A stretch of DNA of 64,000 nucleotides, from positions 103,416,501 to 103,480,500 of the forward strand of contig NC_135785.1 in assembly GCF_051106095.1 (NCBI RefSeq), given 5' to 3'. Below are positions 45,628-56,700 of this stretch, one piece after another. The stretch's first letter is position 1; each line of letters opens with the position of its first letter. A program made the position numbers and the translations under genes. Source of the DNA: Pogona vitticeps. Lineage: Eukaryota; Chordata; Lepidosauria; Squamata; Agamidae. The notes under the pieces were generated by a model. The model did no database searches. It was not told the origin of the DNA and worked only from the letters and a program-made list of their open reading frames with translations.

Positions 45628-47176
45628 CAGTCATGTGAAAAAGAAAGTAGACCACATATCAGGACATAATAAAAATCATCTGGTCCTTAACAGGTCTGAA
45701 AATTATGTAACCTCAGAAGAACAACAACAGATGATGTGTTACACTGTCATGATTTATTTTACAAAAATAAAGCCAGAATGGAAAAGCTATGTGTGAAAAG
45801 CTAAGTATATACTTATTGCTTCCATAGGAATTAAAGAACTAAGTAGCAGCCAGATGCTGCTAACCAAATGCTCTTGAGTAATTGGTCATCAGCAAGTATG
45901 ACTACCTCTATAAAAGCCAAAATTGTAGCAGTTTGGTGGTCTGAACCTTTCAGGTGTGTGTTAATACAATGCCAAGGAGGAAACACATCAGCAGTGACCG
46001 TAGAGAAGCAATTGTTTCTACCCATCAATCTGGGAAGGGTTAGAAGGCCATTTCCCAACAATGTAAAGTCCACCATCCTACAGTGAGGAAGATTACTGAA
46101 GACTACTGCCAATCTTCCCAGAAGTGGATGTCCAAGCAAATTCACCTCAAGGTCAGATCATATAATGCTCAGAGAAATTGAAAAAAAAAAGAGTTCAATC
46201 TCAGATTCTACAGTTAGCCTGTTAAATGTTAAAGTTCATGACAATATAATTTTAAAAAAGACTGAACAAGTATCGTTTGTTTGGAACGATTGCCAGAAGA
46301 AAGCCTCTTCCCTCTAAAAAGAACATGGCAGTATAGTTTAGGTTTCAAAAGTTGCATCTGGACAAGCCACAAGACTTTTGGAACAATGTCTTTTGGACAA
46401 ACAAGACCAAATTGGTGATATTTGACCATAATGCACCATGCCACATTTGGTGAAAACTAAACACAGTATATCAACACAAAACACCTCATACCAACTGTCA
46501 AGCACAGTGGTGGAGGGGTGATGATTTGGGCTTCTTTTCTAGCCACAGGACCAGGGCATCTTGAGTCAACCATTAATTCCTCTGTAAATCAAAATATTCA
46601 AGAGTCCAATGTGAGGCCATCTGTCTGACAACTAAAGCTTGGTTGAAATTGGGTCATGCAAGAGGACAACGATCCCAAGCACACCAGCAACTCTACAACA
46701 GAATGGCTGAAAAAGAAAAAAAATCAATGTTTTGCAATGGCCCAGTCAAAGTCCAGAGCTCAGCCTGACTGAAATTCTGTGGCGGGAACTTAAGAGAGCT
46801 GTACATGAACAGATGCCCACCAACCTCAATGAACTGAAGCAATGTTGTAAAGAAGGGTGGGCTGAAATTCCTGCACAATTATGCGAGAGACTGGTAAAAT
46901 CATGCAGAAAACAATTACTTCAAGTTATTGCTGCTAAAGGTGGTTTTACAAGCTATTGAATCATAAGGTGTACTTAGTTTTTCACACAGGGCTTCTCCAT
47001 TTTGGTTTTATTTTTGTTAAATAAAGAATGACACAGTGTAATGTGCCATTCGTTGCTGTTCATCTGAAGTTTCATTTACCTAATTTTCAGACGTTTTAAG
47101 GACTGGATGATTTTTATTATGTCCTGATATGTAAAACCGCAGAATTAAAAGGTATACTTTTTTTTTCACATGACTG
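45628..47176 (+). mobile_element. Tc1-like DNA transposon with long inverted repeats
   Basis: 1549 bp flanked by TA (45626-45627 and 47177-47178). The ends CAGTCATGTGAAAAAGAAAG and, inverted, CAGTCATGTGAAAAAAAAAG extend as imperfect inverted repeats of about 200 bp on both sides, sharing ATCAGGACATAATAAAAATC and TCTGAAAATTA. The interior is a decayed transposase on the + strand. The transposon lies inside the Bov-B-like LINE, so it is younger than that LINE. Confidence 0.9.
45969..46959 (+). pseudogene. Tc1-like transposase pseudogene
   Basis: It starts MPRRKHISSDRREAIVS, the usual N-terminus of Tc1 transposases, with a helix-turn-helix (HHPTVRKITEDY). It ends QWPSQSPELSLTEILWRELK, then LNELKQCCKEGWAEIPAQLC and KGGFTSY before the stop. 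VMQEDNDPKHTSNSTTEW, around the second catalytic aspartate, is intact in one frame. The first catalytic region reads FWTNKTKL where the family has W-DE-K, so that aspartate is lost. At least five in-frame stops (for example after SGKG and after NAQRN) and several frameshifts make it inactive. Confidence 0.88.
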
Positions 47177-50100
47177 TAGTTCTTTGCCGTATTGTTTTCA
47201 TGTTCTATTTTTTTTTCTGATTGAATAATATATTTCCCTTTTGATTTTTAGTATCTTTAATCTTGGTTTAAATTTTTCTTTGATGTTGTGGATTTTATAT
47301 GAGATTTCTGCTTTGCTCTTCTTTTGACCGAAGGGATAGTATTTTGCATTCTTCCCTGATAATACCGGTTTTTAATCCATAATTCTTCTGGTTTAAAGTC
47401 AGTCGAGTTTAGTAATGCAAATCTGAGAGGTTTTTGTTTTTTTAAATTGTTCAGGATTATGATTTAAATTTTGTGTTGGCACGCTAACCATTTTATCATT
47501 CTTTAATCTAATTTTTAAAGTGGTAACAGTTCATGTTCTGTGCTACTGTCTGCTCTGAGTCTTATTTTGGCAGCGTGAGTAGCACTTCTCCATCTTCTGC
47601 TACCAATTATATCATCGAATTAATTTCTCCGTTGACCATGTGGTGACATCCACATGCTCAACTATTCGTCTCAACCATTCGTCTTGACCATGTGTTAACA
47701 ACAAACAATTTGTCGGCCTCACAGAATTCTATCAGTTGCTTGCTTGCTTTGTTTCTAACATTTAGGGAAAATTCTCTGATGATGTTTGGTTCTGATCTCT
47801 TTCCTATTTTTGCATTCCATTCCTCCATGATGATTTGAACATCCTGTTTCGGGCACTACCTTAACCCATACTATTGTCTTCCCAGCCATCTCTACCACCC
47901 CAATTTCCTCAGACTTTCCAAAATCAATCTGGGTCAGTCCTTGTTCACTTTTCTTTAAAAGGAGAAATGTTGGCAGCTGACGGCCCTTTCATTACTCTAG
48001 CAAGTACACAAAGTTCAGAGGAATGAGGCTTGCCAGCATTCTTCCTTCCTTTTAACTGTTAAAGGTTCAGTTCCATATCCACAAAGGCAACAATGCCTCG
48101 TTTTCTAGTATATTTCCTATTCTATCACTACTGCTTTTTGTTCACTCTTGCCTCTTAATGCTGTTTTTTCCCCTTTCTTCATTTCCAGAAGGTGCAGATG
48201 TTCAGTTACTTTATATCAGAGCTTGACAGTGTTACAATTTGGGACTGCAACTCCTAGAATCCCCTGGCCACATCCTGGATGGTGGATTCTGGGCTTTGTA
48301 TTTCCAGAAAATAGTTTTACTGACATTTGTGTTATACACACCACATCCAAAGAGCCTGATGAAAGTTTACAGTACGTTTGTGTGTGTGCATGTGTTCTTT
48401 GAATGCATGTTTGGTGTATAGCTGTTTACTTTCCAGTCTCAGAGCTATCATCAGATGGAACCATCACCAAAGCCTCCAATTTCATGAGGTTAAGTGAATA
48501 AACATGGGCAAAATGGCAACTCACCAGTGGGTGTTTACATTTGTTCCAGAAACTTCAAGAGCAATTATATGATGCAGTCCTAAGTATCCTTTGAAGAAAC
48601 CAACAAACCCTAGTTTTGCTGTTATGCGGAAAGGAGCTAGAGATGCAACCAGTTGGCCTTCCAAATTTCAGCATCAATTATATACATAGTTAACTGGGAA
48701 TAAGGCCAGATGAGTAATACTTATTTCTGCATAGATGTGCCTAGTGGTGAATGGTTAATCTATGTTGAATTTTGAAAATATTGGATGCAAGGGGTATTCC
48801 TCCTCCTCTCTTTTATTCTATTTATAAAGTAAAATAGTTTCACTTCAGGCCATTTTGCTGGCAACTGCCAGGTGGACCTGCTCAGTAACTTATTTTGAGT
48901 CTGAAAGGCATAACCTGCTGCCTAAAATATATGGAATGTTGTCCATCCAGTCAATACACATACTTTCCTATTGAAAGGTATACTTTTGAAACACCTGCAC
49001 ACAAAACAAACACCATTAAAACAAAATTCCAGGGGGACTGCATTCAGAAAGCAAAACATTTGTCATTCTGTGGGCCCTCATAAGTATTGTGCTATATCTT
49101 TTCTGCATGATTGAGATTTCTAGGCTTCCACCCACCCTAAAGAATTCAAACCATTAACAAAGACATAAAAACAAAAAAAAAGTGTATAACATCAGATGTT
49201 TTTAAGCAAGAAGCTATCTCTGGGTTTTGTTTTGTTTTGAGGGAGCAATTTTCTCACCTCTTATTGTTCTTTCTCTTTCTTCATTTACTTTTTTTCCTTT
49301 CTTTTCACTAAGAAGTGACTGTTTACACTTGAAAACTAAAAATAGAAAAGCATAGAAAAAAATTCATGGTGCTAATCTCAGAGCCATACCAGTGGCTTAA
49401 TATACAAAGCTTCCAAGACAAAACCCCAGCCACTGAAGACTAATCTTCTCAGAAACTGGAAACAAGTGGAAAGAGAAGGAAACGATTAACCAGCTATAAA
49501 GCAATCTCTCTCTCATTTTCTACAATGGGAATTGTCTGCAGCGTTTGCACTGGGAAAATAAGAGTAGAGAAGGGCTGCTATATCCTGGTCCTTGTTTATT
49601 TTTGCCACAGGGTGCTTAATTATAGACCACAACCTAGAGTCAGGGATGGTTGAGTGCATAGATTTTGGTACATTATTCATGTGCTAGACTGTGAACAGTG
49701 GGTTCTCTACATTTAGTTTAGAAATTCATGGACTGTGGTGTTGAGTCCAAGCTAGCCCCTAGACTTACCAAGTCAAAATTAATTGCCAATAAATCTTGAC
49801 TTGAGGGAGAGTTCAAATGGTTGCTGTTTTTATTTAGCTAGATAAAAGGCGTGACGGAAGTCATGCCTGCAAGTGTAGGCAGGAACAACCGTGCCATTCA
49901 CAAGAAGACCAGGACTTTTATGACATTGGTTACACAAGGGAATGTGAGGAGAAATGGAGAAATGGCGTTTTTCATGACCTGTTGGTAGAAGGCATGGTGT
50001 TACAGAGGAATCCAAAACTTTATCGGAGTGGGAATCATAGAAAGGATGGAATTTTACAACAGGGTGGGTCTATAGACAGCAATTATGGAAATACATGGTT

Positions 50101-51121
50101 ACATTGTTGTGTTGTATTGACAGGAAAAGAATTCATTATCCTGCAAAGACTGCAAAGACGTTACAAGGTTGGAGACTTCCAAGGCAATAGGAAATAATGT
50201 TTGTATAGGAAAGAGTATTGTGTAGTAAGACTGTCCAGATGCAGGAGTTCAATTTGCATAAGATTGGTCATATTTGCCTAGGGAGGGAGAGACAAAACCC
50301 CAGCTGTGTCTGTTGGTGGAAGAGACTCTTTGAGGGAACAAAAAACATGTACATATATGTATAAATCTGGCTGTGTCTTATCTTTCCAAACTGTATTCTG
50401 TATAATCTGATTAGAGGTCTATTCGTCTTGTGTGTTTCATGTAGTGCCATGGTCCCTTCGGTGGCACAATTATGTCCCAAATCATCACCATTCTTTCAAG
50501 GCCTTTTTTTTTCCAATCAGCACCATGCAAACATTTTCCCAAGCTCTTGCTCTCCGTATAGGTTGGATGGAGATGGCTAGTAGTGATGGAAATTATAGCC
50601 AAACACATCTGGACAGCCTCAAGACAGGGAAAGCTTGCATACTGTACTGTAGTTAGCCTATCGTGCACCATTCTGTGAAACCAATGATAATATTCCATTT
50701 TAGGAAGGTCTTTCTTATTGACCAGGGTTGCTCATCTCCGATTCTGCTGCTTTTGTAAATTGTTTTGGTGCCATCGAGTTTTTTGTCCTGTTTAATATTT
50801 TTAATTGTTTGCTTAGTTTTCTGTATTTTGTTTAACTTTGTTGTTAAACCATCCATCCACCAATCCATCCATCCATCAATCAGTGACAAATCATCACTGA
50901 TTAATGGCTTCATTCTTTGATTCTACACACACTTTCATTGCATTATGCACGAGTCATATGAAGCCTGAAATTAATTTACCTCTGCTAGTAACATCATCAT
51001 CATTTTGTACATGGAAGCGGTGAAGAGGATGGCAGCCAAAAGAAGGAGGAGGAGGAGACCATCCAAAAGTAAATATCAGACCTGCAACCCCAAACTAAAA
51101 GCCCACACACCCTTCCACATA

Positions 51122-51852
51122 TCAGTGAAAATTCTCAGTCATCTAGGCGAGGTTATCCAGAAGCTGAGTCATGGCAACTGGACTTCTTTCTTATTAGGTT
51201 GAGATGTTTCCCTAATCATCCAAGTAGCTTCTTCAGTCTGAGGAGAGTCATTAAGAGTGGCCTTTCTGTTGGGTGTGGTCCTGATCTTTCTGGGGACAGA
51301 TGAAAAGGCAGCATGATAAATAGGAGACAGATTGTATGTAAGGCCTCCACCCCTGTTGAGTGAGGAATTTTCTATATGGACATGTGTGGCTTCCCTGACC
51401 CCTTTCTCAAACCACCTATCTTCTTGGCCCAAAATGAGTATGTCTTGGTCATCAAATGAGTGTCCTTTGTCCTTCAAATGAAGGAACACTGCTGATTGTG
51501 ATCCTGTCCCTTCTGTGTTGGGCCATTCTCCTGTTTAGTGGCTGTTTTGTTTCTCCAAGCACTGAGCTCCAATCACTCCTCTTCACATTCAACCGCATAC
51601 CCAAAAGACCACTGTTAACTACTGTTAATGACCCATGACAATGGGAGGAGAAGGACTGCAGAAGTAGGATTTTCACTCTCACACACCCATCCTTTGTCCA
51701 TCTAATGAGCCTATTCAGAACAGGGGAAGTAAAAGGACATATCAGGGGTCTCCTACCAACTCTCTTCAGACTGAAGAAGCTACTTGGATGAGTAGCAAAA
51801 TGTTTCAACCTGATAAGAAATAAGTCCGGTTGCCGTGACTCAACTTCCAGAT
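51122..51852 (-). mobile_element. Penelope-like element, truncated copy with terminal inverted arms
   Basis: 731 bp flanked by an exact 13-bp duplication, ACCCTTCCACATA (51109-51121 and 51853-51865). The - strand encodes the end of a GIY-YIG endonuclease: LGETKQPLNRRMAQHRRD, then FLHLKDKGHSFDDQDILIL and RWFEKGVREATHVHIENSSLN, typical of Penelope-like retroelements. Both termini carry the same sequence inverted (AGTAGCTTCTTCAGTCTGAG and CAGACTGAAGAAGCTACTTG). The coding part is a 5'-truncated, decayed remnant. Confidence 0.78.
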
Positions 51853-52247
51853 ACCCTTCCACATAGTTGTACACCTAGTACAAATTCTCCTAAATAAAGC
51901 AAATGAAACATTGCCTGCAACTTGTTTCTCTATGGAAGAAGAAAGAAACTCTCTAACCTATTGGGCTAGATTTCCTTTCTGGAAATTGTAGAGAATGTGG
52001 CTAAGCAAACCTGTGGTGGCACAGACAGTCCCCGTGGCCACTCTTCACAATGCATCTGCTTCTGAGAAAGGTCCTGGAGAGTCCAGCATTTGGGGGGAAG
52101 TAAGTGATGGAAGGAGAAGGCTGGAGGAATGTGGAATAATAAGGGAAGCAGACAGTGGTGCAGTGAGACACCTTGTAACACTTCTGAACTTGGGGCCTTC
52201 TATACACAAAGCTTTAAAGCAAAGCAAAGTGTTCTGCTTATATACAG

Positions 52248-52806
52248 GCATACCTCAGTAGCTGAACATGCCCTAAAACAAGCTGGACATAAAATTCTAT
52301 TTCAAAATACTGAAGTACTGGACAACACCAGCAATCATTATGTTAGACTGCACATGGAAGCCATTGAAATCCATAAACATCAACAGAATTTCAACAAGAA
52401 AGAAGAAGGCCTAAAACTAAACAAGGCCTGGCTTCCAATACTGCATAATACAGCCTGCAAAAGGTCAACGAACCTCTACCCAGCCACAAGGGCCAGGGCT
52501 CATTGCACCAAAAATACCAGCTAACAACACCCATCAATCACAGTGACAGATAATCTCCCCCCCTTATCACAACAAAAACACGCTGATCACCCTACAGTAT
52601 CTCCTGAAAAGGACAAAAGCTGTTCCCACATCTATAAATACTCAACTATCCAACAAACAGCAACATAGCTACTCCAGTCCTCTGAAGATGCCAGCCACAG
52701 AGACTGGCGAAACGTTAGGAAGAACAACCTTCAGAACACGGTCAAAGAGCCCAAAAAACCCACAACAACCATCAGATCCCAGCTATGAAAGCCTTTGAGA
52801 ATACAT
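52248..52806 (+). mobile_element. second Penelope-like element fragment, other lineage
   Basis: The frame 52248-52450 reads SVAEHALKQAGHKILFQN, then RLHMEAIEIHKHQQNFNKKE and LKLNKAW, the C-terminal GIY-YIG type of Penelope-like elements. A non-coding tail follows (TCTGAAGATGCC...GGCGAAACGTTAGGAAG), shared with the hairpin at 41.5 kb. It differs from the copy at 51.1 kb. Short CTGAGGTA-bearing ends on both sides (52240-52256 and 52850-52930) suggest it landed in a MITE. Confidence 0.7.
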
Positions 52807-52939
52807 CCTGGGGAAACTTGCTTCGTACTGCAGGAAAAAAATTGTAAACTGAGGTATTATTTTCAATGAATTTCCATTTGTAAAACGAAAATTACGTTCA
52901 CTGAGGAGTTTGTAAACTGAGGTACTATGGTACCATGCC

Positions 52940-53163
52940 ATAGTGCTTAAAGCATATCTGGTTGACTTACAATTTAATTATGCAGGCTACACATTGCCCC
53001 CCCCCCCACCAAGCAAACTGGGTACTCAGTTTACCGACCTCAGAAGGATGGAAGGCTGAGTCAGCCTTGAGCCTGCTATCTGAATCTACTGGGATCGAAC
53101 CAGGTTGTGAGCAGAGTTTTCACTGCAGTACAGCAGTTTAACCACTGTGCCACTAGGCTCCTC
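52940..53163 (-). mobile_element. tRNA-derived SINE with L2-like tail, second copy
   Basis: On the - strand it has TGGCACAGTGGTTAAACTGC, then GGTTCGATCCCAGTAG, GGCTGACTCAGCCTTCC, GAGTACCCAGTTTGC and a GGGGG run, ending AAGCACTATGGC. Same family as 13685-13928. Confidence 0.75.
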
Positions 53164-53695
53164 TTTACCTTTAGCAACTGGTACATCTTTTCTACAGAGA
53201 TGCCTTAGAAGGGACATTGGAAGGTGGGAGATTTGGATCCAGTGTGGTGGAAAGACAAATCTTGTTGGTGGTCTGCCCATTTGTTGTCCCACCAGTCCAA
53301 TTATGGCTCACCCATCCTGGGGCAGGGAGCACAGCAGATGGCAAACTGCTACATCCTCTTTCAAGCAACACCAGCCGGGCATCTGTGTAGCCTTTGGCTC
53401 TTCTTCCAACTACACCTTCCCTATGGGAATGTTTCATAAGGGCTGTTGGAGCACAGATGGTTTGTCAGCCTCTCTGCACAAAACAACAGCTCTTATTTTG
53501 CTGCTGTGGAAAACTACTTTGGGATGTTTTGGGGAAGAGGAAAAGAAAGAAAGAACAGCCAGACCACATCCTCCTCCCTCGGGAGGAGAACACAGTTATT
53601 CCAAACATCCCTCCACCGTCTCTGAAGTCCCGAGTTAGTAATCAAACAAAGTGCTGAGGGCATTCCTGGTCCCAGCTGGGAGGGGTTTCCTAGTC

Positions 53696-53701
53696 TATAA
53701 A
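53696..53701 (+). promoter_or_regulatory. TATA box of the second ADIRF-like gene
   Basis: TATAAA lies 102 bases before the ATG, preceded by GC-rich GGGAGGGG. Its spacing resembles that of the first gene. Confidence 0.6.
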
Positions 53702-53797
53702 TGCCAACACAGTTGGGAACAGGGACCAGAGTCCCTTGAGCAAAAGGACCATCCATCTACTGACGGAAGGCAGAAGATCATCCATAGAACAGTAGAC

Positions 53798-56700
53798 ATG
53801 TTTAAGGTGGACCTAGCAGAGCAAGCAACAAAACTTGCAGGGAATGCTGCACAGGATAAAGGTAAAGGCTATTTGGTCTCCTGTCTTTTCTGATTTCTTT
53901 TTAACAGCCTCTGTTTATACTTTTCAGTCCTAGGGTGCAGTATAAATCCTGTGACGGGGGTTGGTGCATATACTGACTTCTCAGTCAACTTCTCTAGCTG
54001 CTCCTTAACAGCAGCCCCAAGGCACAAACTGTTGTTAGCAGGGGACAAAATTTTAGCTTTCTGTTACAGCAAAAAGTTCTGCCTTAAGAAGGACATTGCT
54101 CCATATTGGAAGACCTGGCTTGCATGCAGCAGATCTGAGGGCTAATTCTTACTAACTCTTTAACTAGATCAGGTAAGTGTGTAGAGGGTGAAAGGAAGCT
54201 GCCTCCAATGGGACCCTAGAGAGGTACTGCAGAAGAACAGAGCAGATCAACTTTTTTACCCAATAGATTTGTAAATCTTTGTGGGATCTGATTCAGGTTT
54301 TTTTAAACTATATATGCCCACCCTTCTCCTTTCTAAATAAGATGAATACTATAGGTAAAACAATTTGTGCCTGTTCTTTTTATATAGGAAAGTATGGGGT
54401 GAAAGAATGCCTAATGCTTAGACAACCCCATATTACACAGCTAGGGAAAGAAATAATTTCATTGTGCATTCCCTACACTTATTTCACAATTAAAAATAGA
54501 ACAAGTTTTTGGGGGTAGACTTAATAGAAGACTTTGAAGATGATTAAACCAAGAAATACTTTGAACTTATTGTTTACAGAAAATAAAGATCATCTGATTT
54601 CCTCCTGTCAAAAGAAGTGACACACAGAATGATTACCGTATACTTTTGATGAACATTTTGAAAGGATGTACTCCAGAAAAACAAACAAACAAAACTGTTT
54701 TATACTTCTCAAAGTTTTCCTGCTATTTATATTGGACTTGCAATCAAGAAACAAAACATTGTTTTAGAGAGCCACTATTTAAACTATTAAATTCTATTTT
54801 TGTTATTGTTGTTATTATTATTTGTAGAATAGGCTTGCCAATTGACCAGAAAATTGACTGGCCTGCAAATATCAGCAGATGACACATTTCAGAGGATGGG
54901 CCTAATATTACCTATTGTTGAGAAATTAAGCTATTGTCGAATGAGCAGGTAACCATGGTCAGTAGAAAGCTAGAACTCTTACAGATAACAAGGCTTTCGC
55001 TGAAGGTGGCTGTCACCTACTTTATTTTACTAAAATATGGATGTCCTTTTTTTTAACATGGACTTCTAAGCCTTTAACACCATAGTTCTGTGAAGGGGAA
55101 GTCCATCTCAATTACCTTGGCTAGGAGGCTCCGCCTTATCATAGAGGGTACAAGTTGTTTTACTGTTAGAACTAGGCTGCAGATAGCAAAATAAGCCACC
55201 TCAGGCAACCGTGTCTTCCACATACGTAGTTGATTAAACAGACAGAAATGAAACTGTTGTCTGGAGCTGTAAATGAACTACTAATTACAGAACAAAATCA
55301 ATTTTGGCATGCAAAGCTGCTCCAACTTATGGGCCAAGAATGGAGAGCTTTAGGCTATTCTTCATGCTCTTACCAACAAAGTCTTCTTCAAATGGCTGTC
55401 TTCGGGCGATATCCTTCCTCTGCAACTGTACAGAAGTTCCTTTTCAACAACAAAGGCTTCACAAAACCTTAGATCTTGACAGGGTTGGCAGAGATTTCAG
55501 GGGGACGTGTAATGTTGGGGGCTCTGCTGCTATTCCTTATGAAGATCTACACTTAACTGGGGATCTGGTGAGCAATGCTGTAAGGCAGAAGTTAGTGATA
55601 CTGTATGAGCATTGAGACATAAGGTGACATATTTTGAGGGGTTCCTTGGACAAATTACTCCAGTTGACCTCTTGGATCTTGGCCAGTAAGGAAAAGCTAG
55701 TCACACCCAGTGGCTCAACTCTATTCCTTCACCTCAGATTTTCATGGAAGCTACGCCTGGTGTGACATCAAGTAAGGGCAGAGAATGCTGCCTCCGTAAT
55801 TCAGTCTATCTTACTGTACTAGATTCAAGTTTGATTTTAGAATTGTTTGTAGAGAATGTAACTCTATTGCAAGAGTTAGGCTGCTGTGTTTTTTTAATTT
55901 TGCTTTCTTTTCCTCTCTCCTTCCTTTCCTGTTCTCATATTATTTTTAATATGCAAGCTATCTTGTGTCCTATTGAGGAGAAAGATGAGATAAATATTTT
56001 AAACAAAGCAACAACAACAAGCAGATGCTTCAGAGCTGTCTCAGGGCTATGATGTAGACTGTCTTAATACCTTTCTCTGTGAACAGTGTAACCAAAACAA
56101 AGTAGCAAACTTCCAAAGTTTTGTGAAGTGTGAATCAATAATGCAGATGTGCTCCATCTACAGTATTGTTAAAAGGATGTAGAATTCAAATGTTTAAGTC
56201 AAGATTGGCCAGATTGCTTACTTGTTGGATTTTAATTACAGGACCACTATACACCACACTGATAGCTTAGTTTCAGGTCTCCCATTCGCCAGACAGTTGT
56301 CTTCTGTTTTGAAAACTGAAGACACCATAAACATTTCTGTTGAGTGATTCTCTCTCTCTCTCTCTCCCCCTCCCCCCATTTCTTTTAACAATTGCAGTGA
56401 ATGCAGCAAGTGAAGCCGTGCAGCAGGTGGTGGGTGATGTGACTGAAGCCGGTCAGAAAGGTAAAGAGGCATCCTATCAAACTAGCAATTCTCAAAATGA
56501 ACAGCCTCAAGATTATAATATTTGCAAGAGATCCAGAGCATGTCTTTCCCACTCTGGGTTGTTTCCCTTCTAGAACTAGCAAAGCTCCTTCTGCTATTCC
56601 CAGTAATAAACCTGTGCTCCAGTTAACTATTATAAATGGACAGAACACGCAGAAGGCCACCTTGACTCTGTTTCTGGACCGCCAACTCTCACCCCATGTC

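Larger units (their letters stand above)
45376..47850 (-). mobile_element. Bov-B-like (RTE) LINE, split by a Tc1-like transposon
   Basis: On the - strand, 47850 down to 47179 reads as the Bov-B endonuclease end and linker: VQIIMEEWNAKIGKRSEP, NKASKQLIEFCEADKLFVVN, further motifs of the ICSQRWRS type in shifted frames, then a LWIK-type linker. Past the Tc1 element (45625 to 45376) comes the start of the reverse transcriptase: KSTGV and LFQAAKKESIKMLRNICQQI, then WKTKQW. The copy has several stops and frameshifts, so it is old. Bov-B is the expected mobiliser of the Sauria SINE at 37.5 kb. Confidence 0.65.
42900..53695. other. intergenic region between the two ADIRF-type genes
   Basis: 10.8 kb, largely nested old transposons between 44.0 and 47.9 kb and Penelope-like pieces at 51.1-52.8 kb. 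47.9-51.1 kb is AT-rich; I recognise only short simple repeats there, such as the CATC run near 50850-50880. No host exon was found. Confidence 0.6.

Noticed and set aside
53147-53638. 163-codon frame upstream of the second ADIRF-like gene
   Set aside because: It begins inside a SINE and has no recognisable domain; the downstream TATA box and exon 1 define the real gene.
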